Below are positions 36,416-45,233 of a stretch of DNA of 64,000 bases, piece after piece. The translations under genes and the position numbers were made by a program. This DNA comes from Marinobacter sp. LQ44 (GTDB lineage: Bacteria > Pseudomonadota > Gammaproteobacteria > Pseudomonadales > Oleiphilaceae), in the NCBI RefSeq assembly GCF_001447155.2, contig NZ_CP014754.1, positions 2,108,001-2,172,000 of the forward strand. Direction: 5' to 3'. The notes below the pieces were generated by a model. The model worked only from the letters and a program-made list of their open reading frames with translations, made no database searches and was not told where the DNA came from. The number at the start of each line of letters is the position of its first letter. The stretch's first letter is position 1.

Positions 36416-37729
36416 TCAAGCGGCGGCTTCGTCGGCTCTATCCGGCTGATCACTCTGCATGGAGGGCGGCAACTGAATATCCAGGTTTTCCACGGAGAGT
36501 TTGCCGGAAATCAGGCGGGGGAGGAGTTGGTTTTTAGTCTGCTCCAGTTTTTGATTCTGTGCCGCCAAACTTTCTATTTGTTTGAATATCGGAGACACCA
36601 GTTCATCAAACTTTTCGATTACACCTTGGTCCGGAGACAGGATCTCAATCCTTTTAAATGTAGACTTAGTCAGCTCCGGAAAAGTTGCGCCACCTGACAA
36701 CATTTCAAAATGGGGTTTCGCAGCTTTGAGCCAGTGGTACAAATAAGTCAGTGGGTACCGATCATTCGGAATGCAGGTGATAAAGCCCTGGTTGGTACAA
36801 GCAGGTTTCGTATTGATGCCAATCGCGCCGATCGTTGCTCGGCTCGTCATCATTACCGAGTAGGCCGGAAACAGCTTGGCGGAGCTTCGCCGGAGACCTT
36901 CTTCGTTACATTGATACTCAGAGCTCGCCATAAACAACGAATTTGATTTCGTGATATCGGAAGGCGTATACCAATCGACATCACCGTTGCGCCAAAAACT
37001 ATTGTTGTCTTTCGAGGGGGTACCGCCACCAGTGAAGTCGAATGCTCCCGCTATTTTCTGGTGTGTCCAGCCAGCAGGCTGCCCCTTCTCAAACTCCGCC
37101 TTCTGCCATCCCGGAAACCGGAACCGCACAAACCACTCGCGGTAGATTTCCTCGGCCATGTTTTCAAGCAGGGTGATGCGGCGTTTGTTGTTTTCGATCA
37201 GCTCGTCGTAGGTAGAGAGCAATCCCACAATCTTATTCTGAATATCAATCGGCGGAACCGGGACGTTAATCAGTTTCACAATGTCCTGATTCAAGGAGGC
37301 CATGGTTGCCCCGAATGCGCACACGGCAATCATCCAGTCCTGATGGGCTTGCGTTCGGAAGAAATAAGAAATGAATTTTGGGTTTATCCTGGATGAGTTG
37401 AACCTTAATCTCAGACAGTCAGAGCCCTGATACCAGCCTTCCTGTGCTTCAGTGATTAACCCATGCCTTTCTACGGCCCCTTTACGACCGAACACAATAT
37501 CATTCTGCATCAATCTGTGTGTTGGCAACTTCTCCGCAATCCGGTCATCAATAAACTCCAAACTTTCTGTGCGGACATCCCCCAAACCGACATTTCGGAC
37601 ATTGATCACAGGATACCCGTGATCAGAGTAATCACTGGCTTTTAGCTGAGTACCAAAAGGGCCGGTCTGAATTTCAGCTTCACCAGATTCAATTAATTCG
37701 CCAATTTTGACTATTGGGAAGTCAATCAT
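36416..37729 (-). CDS. hsdS: type I restriction-modification specificity subunit
   Basis: A 437-residue HsdS with the two-half plan: target-recognition domain 1 (residues about 1-165), a first conserved helix (VPVPPIDIQNKIVGLLSTYDE), target-recognition domain 2 (about 215-370), and a second helix (FKQIESLAAQNQKLEQTKNQ). It decides which bipartite DNA sequence is methylated or cut. The start overlaps the hsdM stop (ATGA). TRD sequences cannot be matched to a target by eye. Confidence 0.9.
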   Translation of the reverse strand: MIDFPIVKIGELIESGEAEIQTGPFGTQLKASDYSDHGYPVINVRNVGLGDVRTESLEFIDDRIAEKLPTHRLMQNDIVFGRKGAVERHGLITEAQEGWYQGSDCLRLRFNSSRINPKFISYFFRTQAHQDWMIAVCAFGATMASLNQDIVKLINVPVPPIDIQNKIVGLLSTYDELIENNKRRITLLENMAEEIYREWFVRFRFPGWQKAEFEKGQPAGWTHQKIAGAFDFTGGGTPSKDNNSFWRNGDVDWYTPSDITKSNSLFMASSEYQCNEEGLRRSSAKLFPAYSVMMTSRATIGAIGINTKPACTNQGFITCIPNDRYPLTYLYHWLKAAKPHFEMLSGGATFPELTKSTFKRIEILSPDQGVIEKFDELVSPIFKQIESLAAQNQKLEQTKNQLLPRLISGKLSVENLDIQLPPSMQSDQPDRADEAAA

Positions 37730-39834
37730 TTGCTATCAACCAATGCCGATACGTTCTTTCTTATTAAAGAGGCAAGAACCTCTGCCTCGGAATCCAATGA
37801 TGTAAGCTCATCATTCAAATCTTCAATTCCTGTCAGAAACTCCTCCTCAGTCTTTCCATCCTCTTCAATCACCACCCCCACATACCGCCCAGGATTCAGG
37901 GAGTAATCCTGCTCTTTCACTTCCTCCGGTGTCGCCAGCTTGCACAGCCCCGTCACATCCTCGTACTCGGCATTCGGAAAGCGCTCCTGCAGCCAGTGAA
38001 TGTGCTGGTAGTAGGCCTCGGCACTGCGAACTTCCTTGTGCAGCTCTTCCAGCGCCTCTTTCAGGCGGCGAGCGTTGCGGTCGGAGGTAGCGCGCTTGCC
38101 GGCTTGTCTGGCTTCTTCGGCTCTGGCCTTTTCGTGCTGGCGCACCACTTTGTCCAGTTGTTTCAGACCGGTGTGCAGTTGCTGGAAGAAGGGATCGAAT
38201 GTCGCTCTCAATTGCTGCTGTTTGCGGTTGGCCGTTTCGATGGCCTCCGGCGTGGTCAGTTGCAGGTCAGCGGCTTGGATGTAGGCATCGCTGGCCCGCT
38301 GCAGGGCATTCAGGCCCTGCCACTGGCTGACCAGTTCGCCCACAGCCTGTTTGCCCTGGGCATCGTCCAGCACATCCAGTAACTGCTCACTGACGGGTTC
38401 CACCTTTTCCCGGTTGGCCAGCAGTTGTTCCATGCCTTTTCGGAAATAGCTGTCCACCAGCCGGATAAAGTCCGCCCGCTTGCCCTTGTGCAGCTTGCTG
38501 ATGATGGCAATGTTCTGAACCTGTTCTTCACTGAACTCCCGATGGGCCCGGTCGATCTGGGTGAAGATGTTGCGGGCATCAATGAACAATATGCGGTCGT
38601 CCTGCTTGTTCTTGTCGAAGAACCAGAGGGTGGCGGGCAGGGTGACCGTGTAGAACATGTTGGACGGCAGGGTGAGCATGCCGTAGATCAGGTTATTCTC
38701 GATCAGGGTCTGGCGAATGTCCGCCTCGCTGTGCCGGGCATCGGAGGCGGAATTGGCCATAACCAGTGCCGCCCGGCCGCTGGCCGGGGTGTTGTTCTTC
38801 AGTGAGGTGGCAAACAGATTGATCCACAGGTAGTTGGCGTTGGGGACGGTTTCCTTGCCCTTCTCGCTGGCCTTGGCCTTGGTTTTCTTGCGGGGCAAGC
38901 CATAGGTGTTGAAACGGGGATCGTCTTCCACCGAAGCGAGGGGCACGTCATCCACGTTGAACGGCGGATTGGCCATCACGAAATCGAACTTGCCGAAGCC
39001 GTCAAAGGGGTTTTCGGTGTAGCTGTTGGCCTGGCGAATCTCGCCCCGAAGGCCGTTAACCGCCAGGTTCATCTTCGCGAGCTTGACGGTATCCAGGGTC
39101 TTTTCCTGGCCGTAGACGTAGAGCTGGTCTTCGTCGTGGGCCTCGCCCAGTTCGTCCAGCTTCTTGCGGTGGCGCTCCACGAATTGCTGGGACTGCACGA
39201 ACATCCCGGCCGACCCACAGGCTGGGTCGTATACCGTGCCATGGTGGGGTTCGATGATTTCCACCATCAGTTTAACCACAGAGGTAGGGGTGAAGAACTC
39301 ACCACCTTTCTGGCCTTCACTCAGAGCGAATTTGCCCAGGAAGAATTCGTAAATTTTGCCGAAAATGTCGCCATTGGCATCAGCCGGGATGTTGGAGAAG
39401 TTCTTCAGCAGTTCCGCCAGCAGGGTATTGCTGGTGCGGGTAAGAGCGAAGTATTCGTCCTTGGGCAGGATGCCATCCAGCTCGGTTTTGTATTCCTCGA
39501 TGGCTTCCATGGCCTGTTTGATTTTTCTGGCCAGGTCTTCCTGCTCCGGCAGGCCCAGAAGGTAGTGGTAACGGGCATGGTCCGGAAGATAGAAACCGCA
39601 TTTCTGGATAGCGATTTCGGAGATGGGTTTTTCCCGCCGGGTGCCCCTGAGTTCTGCGAACTCTTTGGTGATGTCCGGCTCGGCACGCTTGTACTTGTTG
39701 TCGGCGAATTTCAGGAAGATCAGGCCGAGTACCGGCGTGGCGTATTCGCTGGACTTGAGATCAGAATTGGCCCGCAGGTTGTCGGCGGCGGACCAGAGGT
39801 CATCTTCAAGCTGTTTTAGCTGTTCAGCATTCAT
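37726..39834 (-). CDS. hsdM: type I restriction-modification methyltransferase subunit
   Basis: A 702-residue N6-adenine methyltransferase. SAM-binding motif I is DPACGSAGMF near residue 206, and the catalytic motif IV is NPPF near 288. The N-terminal HsdM helical domain (LWSAADNLRANSDLKSSEY) is present. The C-terminal 200 residues are a long coiled-coil extension, making the protein longer than a typical 500-residue HsdM. ATG at 39834 begins MNAEQLKQLEDDLW, the usual N-terminus; the open frame goes further upstream but with no supporting features. First gene of hsdM-hsdS-abiEi-abiEii-hsdR. Confidence 0.92.
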   Translation of the reverse strand: MNAEQLKQLEDDLWSAADNLRANSDLKSSEYATPVLGLIFLKFADNKYKRAEPDITKEFAELRGTRREKPISEIAIQKCGFYLPDHARYHYLLGLPEQEDLARKIKQAMEAIEEYKTELDGILPKDEYFALTRTSNTLLAELLKNFSNIPADANGDIFGKIYEFFLGKFALSEGQKGGEFFTPTSVVKLMVEIIEPHHGTVYDPACGSAGMFVQSQQFVERHRKKLDELGEAHDEDQLYVYGQEKTLDTVKLAKMNLAVNGLRGEIRQANSYTENPFDGFGKFDFVMANPPFNVDDVPLASVEDDPRFNTYGLPRKKTKAKASEKGKETVPNANYLWINLFATSLKNNTPASGRAALVMANSASDARHSEADIRQTLIENNLIYGMLTLPSNMFYTVTLPATLWFFDKNKQDDRILFIDARNIFTQIDRAHREFSEEQVQNIAIISKLHKGKRADFIRLVDSYFRKGMEQLLANREKVEPVSEQLLDVLDDAQGKQAVGELVSQWQGLNALQRASDAYIQAADLQLTTPEAIETANRKQQQLRATFDPFFQQLHTGLKQLDKVVRQHEKARAEEARQAGKRATSDRNARRLKEALEELHKEVRSAEAYYQHIHWLQERFPNAEYEDVTGLCKLATPEEVKEQDYSLNPGRYVGVVIEEDGKTEEEFLTGIEDLNDELTSLDSEAEVLASLIRKNVSALVDSK

Positions 39835-39988
39835 GGTGGAAAGGTATCTCCTGAAACGACCACTACACAAAATGTGGAGAGACTCTAAACAACTCTGCCA
39901 ACACGGGCCATAGCAATTTGTAAATTCCATGGTTACGCTTGCACGACCATTACCACTCTGTGCTTTTCAATCCAGATATCCAACGCGT

Positions 39989-40687
39989 ATGCCAGTACCA
40001 ACATCAACCACCCGAGCCATCGGCACTCTCATGTGCCAGGCCACCCGCGACATCCTGTGGACGCCCGTCGAAGCCCGGGTTCGGGAGCAAAACCCGGGCG
40101 CAGGGCTGGCGTTGCGGGTGGGGTCAGGCCAGGCCACCTATCACCGTTATGATCCGGCGCGTAAACAGCATCTGATTAACTACGGGGCGCGGATGATTGC
40201 CGCCAAGCAACAGCCGGAAACCGCCCAGGGCTGGTTATCGACGCGGGAGATCCGGGGCCGGGGCTATTTTGGGGGCGAGGTGAGTGTATTGAACCTGCTG
40301 GCCCACACCTGCTGCCATGAGTTTGCCCATTTGCTGCAATACAGTGCTGGCCAGCGGCACTATGGTTCGGTGCACAACCGGCATTTCTATGCAGCGCTGG
40401 ACGGGTTGTATAGCAGTGGTGCAGCGCTCGCCACCCGGCAGTACCTCGAGGAGACTGCCGTAGAAGCGGGAGTGGCGCTGCCCAGCACACCGTTTGTATT
40501 CCCCAGTCCAGTCCGGGAGGTCCGGCAGTGGCAGGTCGGCGATGCGGTCTGTTTTGGTGAAGGCCGGCACGAGAAACGGGGCCAGGTCATCCGGGTGAAC
40601 CGAAAAACCTGCACGGTTGCGGTGACTTTGAATACCCGCGGTTTGCGGTACCGGGTACCGGTTTCTCTCCTACGCCGACAGGGCTGA
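39989..40687 (+). CDS. SprT-like zinc metalloprotease-fold protein
   Basis: A 232-residue soluble protein with the zinc-binding motif HEFAH (His near residue 110, in AHTCCHEFAHLLQYSAG) and a downstream HNRHFYAAL that may supply the third ligand. The C-terminal 50 residues look like a small beta-barrel (WQVGDAVCFGEGRHEKRGQVI). It resembles SprT-like proteins, but I cannot assign a substrate. The start is uncertain (39989, 39929 or 40031). It is divergent from hsdM and convergent with nasA, with only seven bases between the stops. Confidence 0.65.
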   Translation: MPVPTSTTRAIGTLMCQATRDILWTPVEARVREQNPGAGLALRVGSGQATYHRYDPARKQHLINYGARMIAAKQQPETAQGWLSTREIRGRGYFGGEVSVLNLLAHTCCHEFAHLLQYSAGQRHYGSVHNRHFYAALDGLYSSGAALATRQYLEETAVEAGVALPSTPFVFPSPVREVRQWQVGDAVCFGEGRHEKRGQVIRVNRKTCTVAVTLNTRGLRYRVPVSLLRRQG

Positions 40688-40694
40688 TCCGGCT

Positions 40695-43370
40695 TCAGGC
40701 AGGCTCCCGATCCACCGATTTCGCCAGCAAGCCTCGAATTTCGGGGATGCAAGACCCACAGTTGCTGCCGCACTGCAGCCGCTGGCCCAATGCCTCAACG
40801 CTCGCGGCCCCCTCTTCGATTGCCTGGTTAATCTGGCGCTCGCCTACCTGGAAACAGCTGCAGACCAGCGGTCCGGTCGGTTCTGCATCAACTGAACCTG
40901 CAGCCAACAAGGATCGGCGCTGCTCCGGCGTCAGGTTTTCAGAGCCAAAACAGTCATCCAACCAGCCGAGGTCCGGCATGGATTGCACACAGGGCTCGAC
41001 CAGCAATACGCCATCCAACCGGTTGCCGGTGAGCCAGGCTGCACGAAAGCGGCGCCGGGCACCATCTTGCATAACCAGCTCCGGTTCCCTGGCGAAAACC
41101 TGCCGGGCCCATTCGCGCCAGTCCATTGCCCGTCGACCGGCCAGCCACCAGGACCGGCTATGAGGCATTGCCTGGTGGCTCCAGTAATCCAGTGACGCGG
41201 CGTTCAATGCGGTATCCCCCGCGGCGGGCAGCATCAGCCGGGCTTGCCATCGGGTGATGAGTGGCCGAAGGGTGGCTACGCCACATTTCGCTTCCGGCTG
41301 CCCCGAAATCGGGTCGACAACGGGGGCGATCAGGTCGGAGGCCAGGGCTGAGGATGCAAACTGCCGATTCCAGTGAATTGGAACGAATACCTCTCCGGGT
41401 CGCTGGGCCTGGCTGGCCCGGACCCGGCCGGTAAATCCCTTTCGGGCTGGCCCTGTCAGGGTCGCCAGCGCGCCTTCAATCAAACCCAGAGTAGCGATGT
41501 CCTTCGGGTGAACCTCGATAAAAGGCTCACTACGATGGGCAAACAGTCTGGGCGCCAGTGCCGTGCGAGTCATCGTGTGCCACTGGTCCCGTATGCGGCC
41601 GGTATTCACAATCAGGGGATACCGGGCGTCCGGCTTCTGTCCGGGCGGCAGGTTCGAAACCGGCACCAGGCGGGCGCGGCCATCGGGCGTGGGAAACCGG
41701 CCATCGGAGAACAGCCGGCGGGTCTGCAACCAGGCGCCGGGGTTGCCTCCGGTAAGAGGCCATTGCACGGGTTGAAGCTGGTCATATTCCGTGGAGCTCA
41801 GCGTGGCCAGGGCAGAGATATCAAACACTCTCTCGCCGCCGTTGCCGTAGCCGGACAGTGCCGCGTGTTCCCTGAAAATATCCGCTGGTTCCTGATAACC
41901 GAAGGCATGACCATAACCCAGCGCCTGGGCGATATCCCGGATGATCTGCCAATCCGGGCGGACACCGTCCGGTAAAGGTAAAAAACGGCGCTGGCGTGAA
42001 ATGCACCGTTCCGAGTTGGTCACGGTACCGTCCTTCTCGCCCCAACCGGCAGCAGGCAACAGGATATCGGCAAACGCCGTGGTATCGGTCTGGGCCACGC
42101 AGTCTGACACTATAAGCGTCTCGCATCGCGCCAGGGCCTCCCTGACCCGGGCGTTGTCGGGCAGGCTGACCGCAGGATTGGTGCCCATCACCCAGAGCAC
42201 CCGGATGTCACCCCGATGAACGGCTTCAAACAGATCCACCGCCTTATAGCCCGGTCCCGCTGCCAGTTTCTCACTGTGCCAGAAGTCGGCAACCCGTTGC
42301 ACCGCGCCGGGCGTGTCGTAATCCATATGGGCCGCCAGGGTGTTGGCCAGACCGCCCACTTCCCGCCCACCCATGGCATTGGGTTGACCGGTGAGCGAAA
42401 GCGGACCGGCGCCGGGCCGGCCAACACGCCCCGTGGCCAGGTGGCAGTTGATAATAGCGTTGGCTTTGTCGGTGCCAGCCACCGACTGATTGATGCCCTG
42501 GGAAAAGGCGGTGACTGTTCGATCGGTCTCGGCAAACCACCGATAGAAGCGTTCCACATCCGCAGCCCGAAGGTCACATCCGCGGGCGACCGCCATTATC
42601 GAGGGCGCACAGGCGCGGGCCACACTCAGAGTTTCCTCGAATCCGTTGCAATGCTGTTCCAGGTACTGTGTGGCCAGGGCTCCGTGTTCATGCAGCCAAA
42701 CCAGCAAGCCATTGAACAGCAGGGTGTCGGTGCCCGGCCGCAGTTGCAGGTGCAGGTCAGCCATCTCTGTGGTTGCGGTTTGCCTTGGGTCAATGGCTAC
42801 CACTTTGCGCCCGGGCCGGTGGGACGCTTTTATCCGCTGGTAAAGCACCGGATGCGTCCAGGCGGCATTACTGCCCGCCAGCACCAGCAAGTCCGCCAGC
42901 TCGAGGTCCTCATAGCAGCCGGGCACGCAGTCCTCACCAAACGCCCTCTTGTGGGCTGCCACGGCAGACGACATGCACAACCGGGAATTGGTATCCACGT
43001 GCGGGGTGCCAATAAAGCCCTTGGCCAGCTTGTTGGCGATGTAATAGTCCTCTGTGAGCAGCTGCCCAGACAGGTAAAAAGCCACAGACTCCGGGCCATG
43101 GTCTCTGACCGACACACGGATGGCCTCAGCTACCCGGTCAATGGCCTCCGACCACTCAACGTTGTGCCCTGCCACACGAGGGGCCAGCAACCGGTCGTGT
43201 CCGGTCACGGTCTCATGCAACGCCGAGCCTTTGACACAAAGCCGGCCCTTATTGGCCGGGTGCCCTACATCGCCCTGAACGGCGTCAGGTTTCGCCAGAA
43301 CACCACAGCCCACACCGCAATAAGGGCAGGTGGTGGCGGTACTTCCGGGAGTGGTTCGGCGGTTTTTCAT
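40695..43370 (-). CDS. nasA: assimilatory nitrate reductase, catalytic subunit
   Basis: An 891-residue molybdopterin enzyme reducing nitrate to nitrite in the cytoplasm. The N-terminal [4Fe-4S] cluster ligands are Cys15, Cys18, Cys22 and Cys45 (CPYCGVGC). The Mo-bis-MGD core follows (NSRLCMSSAVAAH, GSNAAWTHPV, TGRVGRPGAGPLSLTGQPNA). The C-terminal 60 residues add a BFD-like [2Fe-2S] domain (CSCFQVGERQINQAI, then CGSNCGSC), as in Klebsiella NasA, to take electrons from a flavoprotein. ATG at 43370 is chosen because AGAGGA precedes it. It is transcribed alone, divergently from nrtABD, behind its own sigma54 promoter and leader terminator. Confidence 0.93.
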   Translation of the reverse strand: MKNRRTTPGSTATTCPYCGVGCGVLAKPDAVQGDVGHPANKGRLCVKGSALHETVTGHDRLLAPRVAGHNVEWSEAIDRVAEAIRVSVRDHGPESVAFYLSGQLLTEDYYIANKLAKGFIGTPHVDTNSRLCMSSAVAAHKRAFGEDCVPGCYEDLELADLLVLAGSNAAWTHPVLYQRIKASHRPGRKVVAIDPRQTATTEMADLHLQLRPGTDTLLFNGLLVWLHEHGALATQYLEQHCNGFEETLSVARACAPSIMAVARGCDLRAADVERFYRWFAETDRTVTAFSQGINQSVAGTDKANAIINCHLATGRVGRPGAGPLSLTGQPNAMGGREVGGLANTLAAHMDYDTPGAVQRVADFWHSEKLAAGPGYKAVDLFEAVHRGDIRVLWVMGTNPAVSLPDNARVREALARCETLIVSDCVAQTDTTAFADILLPAAGWGEKDGTVTNSERCISRQRRFLPLPDGVRPDWQIIRDIAQALGYGHAFGYQEPADIFREHAALSGYGNGGERVFDISALATLSSTEYDQLQPVQWPLTGGNPGAWLQTRRLFSDGRFPTPDGRARLVPVSNLPPGQKPDARYPLIVNTGRIRDQWHTMTRTALAPRLFAHRSEPFIEVHPKDIATLGLIEGALATLTGPARKGFTGRVRASQAQRPGEVFVPIHWNRQFASSALASDLIAPVVDPISGQPEAKCGVATLRPLITRWQARLMLPAAGDTALNAASLDYWSHQAMPHSRSWWLAGRRAMDWREWARQVFAREPELVMQDGARRRFRAAWLTGNRLDGVLLVEPCVQSMPDLGWLDDCFGSENLTPEQRRSLLAAGSVDAEPTGPLVCSCFQVGERQINQAIEEGAASVEALGQRLQCGSNCGSCIPEIRGLLAKSVDREPA

Positions 43371-43393
43371 GATCAATCCTCTGCTTTACCCAT

Positions 43394-43447
43394 AAAAAAG
43401 CCCGCCATCCGGGGTCTGTTTCCAGAGCCGGGGCGGGCTTCTTTGCC
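43394..43447 (-). terminator. nasA leader terminator with overlapping hexaloop hairpin
   Basis: Read on the minus strand, AAGCCCGCC pairs with GGCGGGCTT, enclosing CCGG/CCGG and TCTG-GAAA-CAGA, followed by six Ts (43399-43394). A hairpin GGC-AAAGAA-GCC (43447-43436) overlaps the 5' arm; its six-base loop has A at 1 and G at 4. The structure is 24 bases before the nasA start. Confidence 0.75.
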
Positions 43448-43468
43448 AAAATTGTCTGTTTTATGGAA

Positions 43469-43484
43469 AGCAATAACGGGGCCA
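43469..43484 (-). promoter_or_regulatory. sigma54 promoter for nasA
   Basis: On the minus strand TGGCCCCGTTATTGCT has GG and GC ten bases apart and an ideal TTGCT. Predicted start near 43458. Confidence 0.78.
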
Positions 43485-43605
43485 GCGATTGCCAAAACAG
43501 CACTTGCCCGGCCGGCCTTGTGGCAACGCCCGGGCTACGGCCTTGTTCAGCAGATCCATCGGCTCCGGCAGGCCGGGATACACTTCTGCCTTGAGGTTTC
43601 ACATT

Positions 43606-43630
43606 GGTGCGAAATCGCTCAGGTTGCACC
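43606..43630. promoter_or_regulatory. paired GGTGC/GCACC half-sites between divergent nas promoters
   Basis: GGTGC (43606-43610) and GCACC (43626-43630) are inverted, 20 bp centre to centre, about 130 bp upstream of the nasA start site and 120 bp upstream of the nrtA start site. The half-site resembles that of NtrC, but the arrangement is not the classical one. Confidence 0.4.
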
Positions 43631-43715
43631 AAAAACAGACCGGGCTCGATTGGCGTTTTCCTCGCTCAACACGGAATGGAATATCAAGCCTTTGAAAACT
43701 ATGAATATTAAAAAA

Positions 43716-43731
43716 TGGCACGGCTTATGCT
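43716..43731 (+). promoter_or_regulatory. sigma54 promoter for nrtABD
   Basis: TGGCACGGCTTATGCT has a full TGGCAC block and GG-N10-GC spacing. Predicted start near 43742. Confidence 0.82.
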
Positions 43732-43773
43732 GAGGTAACAGCGAACCATCAAGACATCACATCTCTCGTTCTA

Positions 43774-43820
43774 AGGCATTGGCGCCTGCTCTCCGGAAAC
43801 GGAGGGTGGGCGTTTTTTTT
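43774..43820 (+). terminator. nrtA leader terminator with overlapping ANTAR-type hexaloop hairpin
   Basis: A continuous 13-bp stem (43783-43795 with 43800-43812, three G-U pairs) closed by GAAA is followed by eight Ts. A hairpin AGGC-ATTGGC-GCCT (43774-43787) overlaps its 5' arm; loop position 1 is A and position 4 is G, as ANTAR proteins require. The nrtA ATG is 36 bases after the T-run. Confidence 0.88.
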
Positions 43821-43856
43821 GTGCGCCAGAAAAGAGAGACACAGAGAGGTAACAGC

Positions 43857-45221
43857 ATGAACACACGCCGTCATCAACTCAGAGGCTTGCTCACCGCCGC
43901 GCTGATCGGGCTGAGCACACTGGCCCAGGCGAGCATCGGGCCAGCAGAGAAGCCAGACCTGAAACTGGGCTTCATCAAACTCACCGATATGGCACCCCTG
44001 GCGGTTGCCTGGGAGCAAGGCTACTTCCTGGACGAAGGCCTGTTCGTGGAACTGGAAGCCCAGGCCAACTGGAAAGTGCTGCTGGACCGGGTGATCACCG
44101 GCGAGCTGGACGGTGCCCACATGCTGGCCGGCCAGCCTCTGGGCGCGTTCATTGGCTATGGCACTCAGGCCAACATCATTACCGCCTTCAGCATGGACCT
44201 CAACGGCAACGCGATTACCGTGTCCAACGCGGTGTGGGACACCATGAAGCCCCACCTGGACATGGATGGCGACAAACCCGCCCACCCGATCTCCGCGAGC
44301 GCACTGAAACCGGCGGTGGAGCAATCCCTGAGCAAAGGCGAGCGGTTCCGGATGGGCATGGTGTTCCCGGTGTCCACCCATAACTACGAACTCCGCTACT
44401 GGCTGGCGGCCGGTGGCCTGAATCCCGGCTTCTACGCCCCACAACGGGGTGATACCAGTGGCACCTTGCAGGCCGATGTTCATCTGTCCGTTACCCCGCC
44501 GCCGCAAATGCCGGCGACCATGGAAGCCGGCACCATTCAGGGCTACTGCGTGGGCGAACCCTGGAACCAGCAGGCGGTATTCAAGGGGATTGGCGTGCCG
44601 GTTATAACCGATTATGAGATCTGGCCAAACAACCCTGAGAAAGTCTTTGGTGTGACCGAGACCTGGGCAGAGAAGCATCCCAATACCCACCTTCGGTTGT
44701 TACGGGCACTGATCCGCGCGGCTTACTGGCTGGATGAAAACGACAACGCAAATCGCCAGGAAGCGGTAGAGCTGCTTTCACGCTCCAGCTACGTGGGCGC
44801 AGACAAAAACGTGATCGCCAACTCTATGACCGGCACGTTCGAATACGAGAAAGGGGATGTGCGGGAGGTTCCGGACTTCAACGTGTTCTTCCGCTATCAC
44901 GCCACTTACCCCTATCCCTCGGATGCCATCTGGTACCTGACCCAGATGCGCCGGTGGGGCCAGATTCCGGACGCCAAGCCGGATGACTGGTACATGCAGA
45001 CCGCAGCCAGGGTATACCGGGGTGATCTGTATGCTCAGGCCGCACAGTCACTGATCGATGATGGCGTGATGAATGCCAGTGACTTCCCGGACTTTGACGC
45101 CGAGAACTTTGAACGCCCCTACCAGGGCGAGCTGATTGACGGTGTGCCTTTCACTCCTCGCGAACCGAACGCTTACATAGACCGCTTTGAGATCGGGCTG
45201 AAAGGCACCGAGACACCGTAA
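43857..45221 (+). CDS. nrtA: nitrate ABC transporter, substrate-binding protein
   Basis: A 454-residue NrtA/NasF-type periplasmic protein. A signal peptide (residues 1-26, ending STLAQA) is followed by KLGFIKLTDMAPLAVAWEQGYF, the family's opening, and later THNYELRYWLAAGG and YCVGEPWNQQAV. ATG at 43857 has AGAGAGG upstream; the frame further upstream runs through the leader terminator and is not coding. It delivers nitrate (and possibly nitrite) to NrtB. First gene of the uptake operon. Confidence 0.92.
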   Translation: MNTRRHQLRGLLTAALIGLSTLAQASIGPAEKPDLKLGFIKLTDMAPLAVAWEQGYFLDEGLFVELEAQANWKVLLDRVITGELDGAHMLAGQPLGAFIGYGTQANIITAFSMDLNGNAITVSNAVWDTMKPHLDMDGDKPAHPISASALKPAVEQSLSKGERFRMGMVFPVSTHNYELRYWLAAGGLNPGFYAPQRGDTSGTLQADVHLSVTPPPQMPATMEAGTIQGYCVGEPWNQQAVFKGIGVPVITDYEIWPNNPEKVFGVTETWAEKHPNTHLRLLRALIRAAYWLDENDNANRQEAVELLSRSSYVGADKNVIANSMTGTFEYEKGDVREVPDFNVFFRYHATYPYPSDAIWYLTQMRRWGQIPDAKPDDWYMQTAARVYRGDLYAQAAQSLIDDGVMNASDFPDFDAENFERPYQGELIDGVPFTPREPNAYIDRFEIGLKGTETP

Positions 45222-45233
45222 GGGGGGCACAAC

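Noticed and set aside
43731..43750. hairpins GCTG-AGGTAA-CAGC or TGAGGT/ACC(A)TCA as first ANTAR hexaloop of the nrtA leader
   Set aside because: They overlap or precede the start site predicted from the -24/-12 promoter (near 43742), so they should not be in the transcript.
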